Of a stretch of DNA of 26,579 bases, positions 15,213 to 22,259 are shown piece by piece; position 1 is the first letter of the stretch, and every line of letters begins with the position of its first letter. The position numbers and the translations under genes are program-made. The stretch is from DATJFH01 sp035495815 (GTDB lineage Bacteria; Acidobacteriota; Terriglobia; Bryobacterales; Bryobacteraceae), in contig DATJFH010000227.1 of NCBI GenBank assembly GCA_035495815.1, forward strand, positions 1 to 26,579. The letters are read 5' to 3'. The notes under the pieces are model-generated. The model was not told the DNA's origin and did no database searches. It saw only the letters and a program-made list of their open reading frames with translations.

Positions 15213-16348
15213 CCGCAACCGGCGGTACCCTCATGACGGTGGCTTCTCCAGCCTCGAGCCGGATTCGGCCGTTTACCGCGGACGACATTCCGGCCGTGGC
15301 CGATCTGCACCGCAAGGTGTTCGGCCTGGCCACCGAGCTCTCTCCGGAGCTGCTGGAATCCTACCGGGTCTATTTCACGGGTGTGTATTTGGCCAATCCC
15401 TGCCAGGAATTGGACGGCGGTTCGCTGGTCTATGAAGAGGGCAACGGACGGATTACCGGCTTCCTGGCGATGGCGGCGCGGCGAATGCTGTTCAACGGCC
15501 GCCCCATCCGGGCGCGCATCACGTCGCAATTCGTGGTCGAGCCGAAGTCGCGGGGCATGGCGGGGTTTCAGCTGCTGAAATCGGCCCTCGCCGGCGACCA
15601 GGACATCACCATCGCGGACGAATCCAACAGCGATTCGCGCATGCTCTGGGAAGGCCTGGGAGGCGTCACGTCCCATCTCTACAGCATGCGCTGGATCTAT
15701 CCCTTGAGGCCCTGCCAGTTCGGCCTTCGGTTGTTGGGACGTAAAAGGATTCTGCCGGGATTCGCCACCGGGGCATCGATGCCGCTGGCCCGCGCTTTGG
15801 ACGGACTGGCCGGGCGGATCATGAACCGGCTTTCCGGCCGTCCGGCCCCGGCGCTCAGCGCCCAGCCGTTGACCTGCGAGACGCTGCTGGCCTGCCTGAA
15901 GGACGCCGGAAAGAAGCAGCCTGTCCGCGTGGATCACGATGCCCGGTCGCTGGACTGGCTGCTCACCCGCGCCGAGAGTTTGCGCTCGAATGGGCAGCTT
16001 CAGAAAGCGCTGCTGCGGACGGACAAACAGGAGATCGCCGGCTGGTATCTGTACTACGTCAATCCCGCCGGCTTCAGCGAGGTCATTCAGATCCACGCCC
16101 GGCCGGACCTGGCCCCCGCGGTCTTGAGCCATCTCTTCGAAGACGCCCGCGCGAAGGGAGTAACGGCCCTCACTGGCCGGATGCAGCCCGCGATGACGCA
16201 GGCCTTTTCGCAGGCGCATTGCCTTTTTCACTGCGGCCCCCAATGGGTTCTGGCTCACTCGAGGAAGCCCGAGTTGCAACACGCCTTCGACCGCGGAAAC
16301 ATCGGTTTCTCACGGCTCGATGGCGAATGGTGTCTGCATTTCCGATAG
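15206..16348 (+). CDS. GNAT-family acyltransferase of the carrier-protein module
   Basis: A 380-residue protein with an N-terminal GNAT fold: IRPFTADDIPAVADLHRKVFG (opening helix), GRITGFLAMAARRMLFNG, ITSQFVVEPKSRGMAGFQLL (motif A region) and DESNSDSRMLWEGLGG (motif B). The C-terminal half (about 235-380) looks like a second, looser GNAT-like domain ending in LDGEWCLHF. Placement right after a carrier protein suggests it may transfer a carrier-bound aminoacyl or acyl group onto an amino sugar; that is inference. GTG 15206 overlaps the carrier stop by seven bases and is chosen for compact coupling; ATG 15233 is an alternative. It is different from the GNAT at 275-1108. Confidence 0.75.
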   Translation: MLTATGGTLMTVASPASSRIRPFTADDIPAVADLHRKVFGLATELSPELLESYRVYFTGVYLANPCQELDGGSLVYEEGNGRITGFLAMAARRMLFNGRPIRARITSQFVVEPKSRGMAGFQLLKSALAGDQDITIADESNSDSRMLWEGLGGVTSHLYSMRWIYPLRPCQFGLRLLGRKRILPGFATGASMPLARALDGLAGRIMNRLSGRPAPALSAQPLTCETLLACLKDAGKKQPVRVDHDARSLDWLLTRAESLRSNGQLQKALLRTDKQEIAGWYLYYVNPAGFSEVIQIHARPDLAPAVLSHLFEDARAKGVTALTGRMQPAMTQAFSQAHCLFHCGPQWVLAHSRKPELQHAFDRGNIGFSRLDGEWCLHFR

Positions 16349-16388
16349 ACGGCGCCGGCCGTCCCACAACAGCGAGGAGAGAAGGAGT

Positions 16389-17423
16389 ATGAACACAGCA
16401 GCGCTCGAATCGGTAGACCTTTTCACGACCTGTCCGCCTTATGACGGGTCGGATTCGGCAGCCTATACCCGCCAGGTCCGCGAAGTCGCCCAGTGGAGCG
16501 ATGAAGCCGGCTGTCGGGGCATCCTCATCTACACCGATAACCGCCTTCTCGATCCCTGGCTGGTGGCGCAGTTGATCCTGCGCGACACCCGCTCGCTGTC
16601 GCCGCTGGTGGCGGTGCAGTCCGTTTACATGCATCCCTACTCGGTGGCCAAAATGGTCAGCAGCCTCAGCTATCTGTACGGGCGGCGCATTTATCTCAAC
16701 ATGGTCGCCGGCGGCTTCAAGAACGATCTGGCCGCGCTCAACGACCAGACGCCCCACGACAAGAGATACGAGCGGCTGATCGAATACACCACCATCATCC
16801 AGCGCCTGCTCGCCGGCGGGCCTCCCGTGACCTTCGAGGGAGAGTTCTATCGCATCGAGCAGCTCACTCTGAAACCACCGCTGGTGAAGAGCCTGTTTCC
16901 CGTGGTCACCATCTCGGGCTCCTCCGCGGCGGGCCTGTCGGCGGCGCACTCGCTGGGAGCCATACCGGTGAAGTATCCCGAGCCTCCCGAAAAAAGCGTG
17001 CCCGCCGCCGACTGCCCGGACAGAAATTGCGGTATCCGCGTCGGCATCATCGCCCGCGAGACGGAGGAGGAAGCCTGGGAGATTGCCGACCGCCGCTTCC
17101 CACCCGACCGGCTGGGGCAGATCGCTCACAATCTGGCCATGAAAGTCTCCGACTCTTCCTGGCATCGCACCCTGTCCGACCTGGACAAGTCCGCGCAGCA
17201 GGCGCGCAGTGTCTACTGGCTCTGGCCGTTTCACAACTATAAGACCTTCTGCCCCTACCTGGTCGGCAGTTACACCCAGGTGGCGGACGAGTTGAGCCGG
17301 TACCTGGCGACCGGATTCCGGCTGTTCATCATGGATGTTCCCGCCGAGCAGGAAGATCTGCTGCACATCGGAAATGTGTTTACCAGGGCGCTGTCCCAAC
17401 GGACCGCAAAGGCACGGGGATGA
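16389..17423 (+). CDS. Luciferase-like (LLM) flavin-dependent monooxygenase
   Basis: A 344-residue TIM-barrel flavoprotein of the bacterial luciferase superfamily, closest by eye to the SsuD/alkanesulfonate monooxygenase-like branch: YGRRIYLNMVAGGFKNDL (about 100-118), RLIEYTTIIQRLL, VTFEGEFYRIE, VVTISGSSAAGLSAAHSLGA and the closing WPFHNYKTFCPYLVGSY. These enzymes use FMNH2 from a separate reductase and O2 to oxidise or cleave substrates. A flavin reductase is encoded at 20826, completing a two-component system. AGGAG sites lie just before ATG 16389. The stop overlaps the adenylation-enzyme start (ATGA). The substrate is unknown; a carrier-bound aminoacyl group is the inferred candidate. Confidence 0.88.
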   Translation: MNTAALESVDLFTTCPPYDGSDSAAYTRQVREVAQWSDEAGCRGILIYTDNRLLDPWLVAQLILRDTRSLSPLVAVQSVYMHPYSVAKMVSSLSYLYGRRIYLNMVAGGFKNDLAALNDQTPHDKRYERLIEYTTIIQRLLAGGPPVTFEGEFYRIEQLTLKPPLVKSLFPVVTISGSSAAGLSAAHSLGAIPVKYPEPPEKSVPAADCPDRNCGIRVGIIARETEEEAWEIADRRFPPDRLGQIAHNLAMKVSDSSWHRTLSDLDKSAQQARSVYWLWPFHNYKTFCPYLVGSYTQVADELSRYLATGFRLFIMDVPAEQEDLLHIGNVFTRALSQRTAKARG

Positions 17424-19006
17424 TGCTGCACGACACTGTTCGAGACCAGGCGGAAAGGCGTCCCGAATCGGTCGCCATCGTCAGCGACCGGCAGCGGATG
17501 ACCTACGCTGAGCTGGACGTCACGGCCGGCCGGCTGGCGCGGCTGCTTCACGATGCCGGATGCCGCAAGGGCGACCGTGTGGGTCTCCTGTTGCCGAAAT
17601 CGATTCCGGCTTTGACCGGGATGCTGGCGGCTTTGAAGGCAGGCTGCGTCTACGTCCCCATGGACACTGCCAGCCCGGCGGTCCGCCTGGCAAAAATCAT
17701 CGAGGCATCGGACCCCAACTGTATCCTCGCCGGCGCCGGCGCGTCGGCGCTGCTCGAAGGCGCCCTGGCGGAAAATCCCGCGCGGGAACACATCCGTATC
17801 GGGTGGATGCAGCCGGGCAAGCCTGGCATGGACGCGGCGTTCAAATGGGACGACCTGACCGCGGCCGACCCCCTTACGCCTGTTTCGGGCGCCCCCGACG
17901 ACGCGGCCCACATTCTGTTTACTTCCGGCTCGACCGGCGTTCCCAAGGGAGTCGTGATCACCCACGCCAACGTCATGGCGTTCATAACCTGGGCCGTGCG
18001 CTATTTCGGCACGCTGCCAGCGGATCGGATTTCGTGCCATCCGCCGCTGCATTTCGATCTGTCCACGTTCGATATCTGGGGGACTTTCCTGGCGGGCGCC
18101 GAGCTGCACCTGGTTCCGCAGGAGGTAAGCATGCTGCCGCACAAAATGGCCGACTTCATGCGGCGCAGCGAGCTGACGCAGTGGTTCTCCGTCCCCTCCG
18201 CGCTGAAATACATGGCCCAGTTCGATGTCGTCCGGTTCAATGACTTCCCGGCGTTGAAGCGCCTGCTGTGGTGCGGCGAGGCGCTGCCCACTCCCACGCT
18301 GATGTACTGGATGGAGCGGCTGCCGAACGTAACCTTCACCAACCTCTACGGCCCGACCGAGACCACTATCGCCAGCAGCTACTATACGGTCCCGCGCTGC
18401 CCGCGCGATGAGAAGGAGGAAATCCCGATCGGCGTGGGCTGCGAGGGTGAAGAGCTCGTCGTTCTCGACGAGTTCTTGCAGCCGGTCCCGCCGCTGGAGA
18501 TCGGTGACCTGTACATTCGCGGCGCCGGACTCAGTCCCGGGTACTGGCGGGATGCCGAAAAAACGGCCTCGGTTTTCCTGAACCACGCCCGGCTCGGGCG
18601 GATCTACAAGACCGGCGATCTGGCCAAGGCCGGCGACGACGGTCTGATCTACCTTCTCGGGCGCGCCGATTCGCAGATCAAGAGCCGCGGCTATCGAATC
18701 GAGCTCGGCGAGATCGAGACTGCTTTGCACGCCCTGGGGACCCTGCGGGAATGCGCGGTGGTGGCCGTGAAAACGGAGGGCTTCGAGGGAATGGAAATCT
18801 GCTGCGCCTACGTCCCGGCGCCCGGCGCGGAGATGGCGCCGTCGGATCTGCGCCAGAGCCTGGCGCAGTCGCTGCCGTCGTATATGCTGCCCTCCCAATG
18901 GATGGCTTTCGATTCGCTGCCGTTGAACGGAAACGGCAAGATCGACCGGCCGCGGCTGAGGCAGCAGTTCGTAAAAGCAGTTGCCGTAGCGAGCGCGCGC
19001 CGGTAG
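17420..19006 (+). CDS. Stand-alone amino-acid adenylation enzyme (NRPS A-domain type)
   Basis: A 528-residue ANL-family enzyme with all core motifs: A3 ILFTSGSTGVPKG (165-177), A4 HFDLSTFDIWG (211-221), A5 NLYGPTETT (308-316), A7 YKTGDLA (396-402), A8 GRADSQIKSRGYRIELGEIE (414-433) and A10 PLNGNGKIDR (501-510) with catalytic Lys507. No condensation or carrier domain is fused. Asp213 sits where Asp235 of GrsA binds an alpha-amino group, so an alpha-amino acid is expected. A hand alignment to GrsA gives pocket residues D-L-F-S-L-C-L-I-A-K, partly like cysteine-type codes I remember; this is weak. It should form aminoacyl-AMP and load the tandem carrier protein at 14637. Confidence 0.92.
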   Translation: MMLHDTVRDQAERRPESVAIVSDRQRMTYAELDVTAGRLARLLHDAGCRKGDRVGLLLPKSIPALTGMLAALKAGCVYVPMDTASPAVRLAKIIEASDPNCILAGAGASALLEGALAENPAREHIRIGWMQPGKPGMDAAFKWDDLTAADPLTPVSGAPDDAAHILFTSGSTGVPKGVVITHANVMAFITWAVRYFGTLPADRISCHPPLHFDLSTFDIWGTFLAGAELHLVPQEVSMLPHKMADFMRRSELTQWFSVPSALKYMAQFDVVRFNDFPALKRLLWCGEALPTPTLMYWMERLPNVTFTNLYGPTETTIASSYYTVPRCPRDEKEEIPIGVGCEGEELVVLDEFLQPVPPLEIGDLYIRGAGLSPGYWRDAEKTASVFLNHARLGRIYKTGDLAKAGDDGLIYLLGRADSQIKSRGYRIELGEIETALHALGTLRECAVVAVKTEGFEGMEICCAYVPAPGAEMAPSDLRQSLAQSLPSYMLPSQWMAFDSLPLNGNGKIDRPRLRQQFVKAVAVASARR

Positions 19007-19033
19007 AAAGTCGTTCCAAGGCGGCGACAGATT

Positions 19034-20818
19034 ATGAAAATACTGGGTATCAGTGGACTCGAAGGCGCGGTTCCGTTCAAGAAGCGCCATTGGCCGGGTC
19101 TGGAAGAACGGGAATACCGGATTTCGCAGGGGCATGATTCCGCCGCGGCGCTGGTCGTGGACGGCAGGATCGTGGCGGCCGCCGCCGAGGAGCGCTTTTC
19201 CCGCCGGAAGCACACCGCAATGTTCCCGGACGGCGCCATCGGATACTGCCTCGCCGAAGCCGGCATCGGTATCGAGGACGTAGACGAGATTGCCCACGGC
19301 TTCGACTACTCGCCCTATAAGCTGCTCCACTCACTCGATCCCCTCACCGCGCGCCTGCACGCCGACGTGCTTTCGAAATCCGCTCTGGTGAAGCAGATTC
19401 ATCAGCGTTATCCGGATTTCCCGGAGGATCGGGTCCACCCGGTACGGCATCATCTGGCCCACGCCGCCAGCGCCCATTTCACTTCCGGCTGGCCGGAAAG
19501 CCTGGTCGTCGTGCTCGACGCCATGGGGGAGGCCGAGAGCGTCTCCGTCTACCACGCCCGTGAGAATGACCTGAAACCGCTCCACACTTTGTCGGCTTCC
19601 GATTCGATCGGCATTCTTTATTCCCTGGTCACGCTGCACCTCGGGTTCGATTTCAACTCCGACGAGTACAAGATCATGGGGCTGGCGCCGTACGGGAATC
19701 CGGAGACCTATCGCGGCTTCTTCGAAAGCGCCGTCGAATTGCATCCGGACGGGTCGGTAAGGATTCCGGCGCTCAGCCTGAACCGGTCGAGGGACGATCG
19801 GGAAACGTACGCGGCCACCCGAAAGTTCCTCGACGAGGCGCTCATCGGGCGGCGGACGCCGGAGTCGGAGATCACCAGCGAGCATTGCGACGTGGCCGCC
19901 GCGCTGCAGGAGTGTCTGGAGCGCACGATTATCCACCTCTGCTCACACTTTGCCGGGAAGACCGGATTGCGCCGGCTGTCCATGGCCGGCGGCGCGGCCC
20001 TGAACTGCACGGCCAACGGCCGGCTGATGAGCCTGGGTGTTTTCGACGAGATCCATGTGCAGCCGGCTGCCGGCGACGACGGTTCGGCCCTGGGGGCCGC
20101 CCTTTTCCGCGCTGCCGAAGTGGACCGCGTGGAGAACGTCCGCATGCCCGTGCCGTTCTGTGGGCCGGCCTCCTCCCTGGAGTCGATTGAATCGGCTCTG
20201 TCGCATTTCTCCGAGCGCATCGAAGTGAGGCGCTTCGCCGGCCTGGAGGAGACCTGCGCCGCGGCGGCGGAGCTGATCGCCGATGGCCGCGTCCTGGCCT
20301 GGCATCGCGGCAGGATGGAGTTCGGTCCGCGCGCCCTCGGAAATCGGAGCATCCTGGCCGACCCGGGTCACCCCGAGATGCGCGACCGCATCAACTGCAT
20401 GGTGAAGAAGCGGGAGGCGTTCCGGCCGTTTGCGCCCGCCGTTTCTCTCGAGCAGGCGCATCGTTATTTCGACGTGCCGGCGGGCACGGAACTGCCCTAC
20501 ATGATCGCCACCGTCGACGTCCGCGAGGAGCATCGCTCCCTGCTGCCCGCCATCACCCACGTGAACGGCTCGGCCCGCCTGCAGACTGTGTCCGCGGAGG
20601 GCAATCCCGATTTTCACGCGCTGCTCCGCGCGGTCGGAAAAACCACCGGGCGTGAAATGGTCCTCAATACCAGCTTCAACGTAAAAGGCCAGCCCATCGT
20701 CAACACCCCCGTGGAGGCCCTCGAAACCTTCCTCGGGACCGGCATCGAGTTTTTGTTTATCGAGAACAATCTGGTGGCCCGGCGCGGCGAGATGCCCTCC
20801 CAACAGCCGGCCCGCTGA
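19034..20818 (+). CDS. NodU/CmcH-family carbamoyltransferase (second copy)
   Basis: A 594-residue carbamoyltransferase, divergent from the one at 10522. Motifs seen: ISQGHDSAAALVVDG (30-44), AEERFSRRKH, the metal-binding RHHLAHAASA block (His139/His140/His143), VVLDAMGEAES, KIMGLAPYGN, GGAALNCTANGRL, and in the YrdC-like domain HRGRMEFGPRALGNRS, KKREAFRPFAPAV and VLNTSFNVKGQP. Length and motifs fit the NodU/NovN type. It differs from the first copy by an insert after MKILGISGLEG (about 12-28) and sits between the adenylation enzyme and flavin reductase, so its substrate may be a carrier-bound intermediate or a different sugar. It starts 28 bases after the adenylation gene. Confidence 0.92.
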   Translation: MKILGISGLEGAVPFKKRHWPGLEEREYRISQGHDSAAALVVDGRIVAAAAEERFSRRKHTAMFPDGAIGYCLAEAGIGIEDVDEIAHGFDYSPYKLLHSLDPLTARLHADVLSKSALVKQIHQRYPDFPEDRVHPVRHHLAHAASAHFTSGWPESLVVVLDAMGEAESVSVYHARENDLKPLHTLSASDSIGILYSLVTLHLGFDFNSDEYKIMGLAPYGNPETYRGFFESAVELHPDGSVRIPALSLNRSRDDRETYAATRKFLDEALIGRRTPESEITSEHCDVAAALQECLERTIIHLCSHFAGKTGLRRLSMAGGAALNCTANGRLMSLGVFDEIHVQPAAGDDGSALGAALFRAAEVDRVENVRMPVPFCGPASSLESIESALSHFSERIEVRRFAGLEETCAAAAELIADGRVLAWHRGRMEFGPRALGNRSILADPGHPEMRDRINCMVKKREAFRPFAPAVSLEQAHRYFDVPAGTELPYMIATVDVREEHRSLLPAITHVNGSARLQTVSAEGNPDFHALLRAVGKTTGREMVLNTSFNVKGQPIVNTPVEALETFLGTGIEFLFIENNLVARRGEMPSQQPAR

Positions 20819-20825
20819 GGACTGT

Positions 20826-21305
20826 ATGGATCCACAGGTTCGCCGCAAAACGCTGCGCATGTTCTCGAACGGGGTATACATCATCACCTCCGCCGCCGGC
20901 GGGCGGTTCGGCGGCGCTACCGTTACCTGGGTGTCGCAGGCGTCCTTTCAGCCGCCGCTGTTGATGGCCGCCATCCGCAAGCAGAGCAATGTATTCGAAT
21001 GCCTGCGGGAGAGTCATGCGGCCGCCATCCACCTGGTGGCCTGGGATCAGAAAGACGTGGCCCAGAAATTTTTTACACCGACCAAGGTGGAGAACGGCTG
21101 CATGAACGTCGAGCCCTTCCGGCTCGGCCGTACCTCTGCGCCCATTCTGGAAAATGCCCCGGCATACGTCGAATGCCGAGTGCGCCGGATCTATGAGGAA
21201 GTCGGCGACCATGCCATCGTCATTTTGGAAGTGATCGAAGCGGAGTGTCTCCACAGCGTCCGGCCCTTGACCATCGCCGAATCGCCATGGGAATACGGCG
21301 GCTGA
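20826..21305 (+). CDS. Flavin reductase (FMN-binding split barrel)
   Basis: A 159-residue protein of the flavin_reduct family: MFSNGVYIITSA, GGATVTWVSQASFQPPLLM (the flavin-binding strand-loop, about 29-47), AAIRKQSNVFECLRES, KFFTPTKVENGC, APILENAPAYVECRV and the closing DHAIVILEVIEAE. Such small enzymes reduce FMN/FAD with NAD(P)H and hand it to partner monooxygenases. GAGG lies five bases before ATG 20826, which follows the carbamoyltransferase by seven bases. The luciferase-like enzyme at 16389 is the obvious partner. It is the last gene of the inserted module: a hairpin-bearing 119-bp gap follows. Confidence 0.92.
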   Translation: MDPQVRRKTLRMFSNGVYIITSAAGGRFGGATVTWVSQASFQPPLLMAAIRKQSNVFECLRESHAAAIHLVAWDQKDVAQKFFTPTKVENGCMNVEPFRLGRTSAPILENAPAYVECRVRRIYEEVGDHAIVILEVIEAECLHSVRPLTIAESPWEYGG

Positions 21306-21342
21306 GACCGCGCAACTGCCACGGAGGAAGGGCTGCAAAATC

Positions 21343-21387
21343 CCGGTTGTTGGTCGTGTAGGTGTCCGGCTAACGACCAATAACCGG
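21343..21387 (+). repeat. 15-bp stem-loop in the gap after the flavin reductase gene
   Basis: CCGGTTGTTGGTCGT (21343-21357) pairs with ACGACCAATAACCGG (21373-21387); 14 pairs are Watson-Crick and one is G-U, around a 15-base loop. It lies in the only sizeable gap within this part of the locus. No U-run follows, so it is not a classic terminator. The following TAACCGATAACAA resembles short TAACCxATAAC-type intergenic repeats. It may be a mobile palindromic repeat, an mRNA-stability element or an attenuator. Confidence 0.7.
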
Positions 21388-21424
21388 TAACCGATAACAA
21401 TTTCGATAAACAGGGAGTCAAGGA

Positions 21425-22210
21425 ATGCCAATTACTAATTCGGATAGTGTGCCCGAGGTCCGCATTCTCGGATCTCGAGTCCACCTTGTGTCAGTACAGC
21501 AAGCCGTCGACCGTATGGAGCAGTGGATATCGGCGGGCAATGGCCATTGTAACAGGATGATTTCGACCGGTTTTCACGGACTTCTGGAAGCCAGCCGCAA
21601 TCCTGTCCTGCGGGACGCGCTGAACAGCGCCGAGTTGTGGACGCCGGACGGAATCGCGCCGGTCTGGCTGGCGCGGCTCTACGGTCATCGAAACGTACAG
21701 CGGGCCCCCGGCGCGGATATCATGAGGGAGTTCTTCGTCCGGGCCAACCAGCGGGGTTATAGCAGTTACTTCTACGGCGAAACCGAAGCCACGCTACAGG
21801 CTCTGCAAACGAGACTCCGGCGCCAGTTCCCCGGTCACCGCATTGTGGGGGCGTTCTCACCACCCTTCCGGAAGCTGTCTCCCGAAGAAGACGAGGCGGT
21901 CATCGAGCGCATCAATGCGGCCCGGCCCGACGTGCTTTGGGTCGGTTTGGGCATGCCCAAACAGGAGCACTGGATCTATGAGCGGATGCATCGCCTGAAA
22001 GTGCCGGTCGCCAGCGGCGTTGGCGCGTGCTTCTCCTTCTTCGCGGGCACGGTGCGCCGCTGTCCCGACTGGGTGGGCCGCATAGGCTTCGAGTGGGCCT
22101 ACCGGTTCCTTCAGGAGCCGAAGAAACTCTGGCGGCGCGATCTCATCGACGGTCCCCGGTTTCTGCTGCAGTTGGGCCTGGATCTGGCAGGGTTGCGGCG
22201 CCAAAGCTAG
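21425..22210 (+). CDS. WecG/TagA/CpsF-family glycosyltransferase (GT26)
   Basis: A 261-residue GT26 glycosyltransferase. Seen: VRILGSRVHLVSVQQAVDRM, a STGFHGLLEASRNPVLRDAL block, WTPDGIAPVWLARL with Asp75 at the catalytic position of TagA, RAPGADIMREFF, YFYGETEATLQAL, DVLWVGLGMPKQEHWI and SGVGACFSFFAGTVRRCPDW. Members add the second sugar (for example ManNAc or ManNAcA) to an undecaprenyl-linked first sugar at the membrane. The C-terminal helix (RIGFEWAYRFLQEPKKLW) is the usual membrane-associating appendage. GGGAG lies seven bases before ATG 21425. The initiating sugar-phosphate transferase it would follow is not in this window. Confidence 0.95.
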   Translation: MPITNSDSVPEVRILGSRVHLVSVQQAVDRMEQWISAGNGHCNRMISTGFHGLLEASRNPVLRDALNSAELWTPDGIAPVWLARLYGHRNVQRAPGADIMREFFVRANQRGYSSYFYGETEATLQALQTRLRRQFPGHRIVGAFSPPFRKLSPEEDEAVIERINAARPDVLWVGLGMPKQEHWIYERMHRLKVPVASGVGACFSFFAGTVRRCPDWVGRIGFEWAYRFLQEPKKLWRRDLIDGPRFLLQLGLDLAGLRRQS

Positions 22211-22259
22211 CCGCGCGATTTTCAAAACAGTTTTCGATTTAAAGGAGAATTCAACAACA

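Noticed and set aside
16348..16363. Small hairpin GACGG/CCGTC just after the second GNAT gene as a terminator.
   Set aside because: Only five base pairs, no U-tract, and the next gene follows after 40 bases with a strong ribosome site, so read-through is expected.
17270..19330. 686-residue minus-strand frame opposite the adenylation gene.
   Set aside because: Antisense shadow; the plus strand carries every A-domain motif in order.
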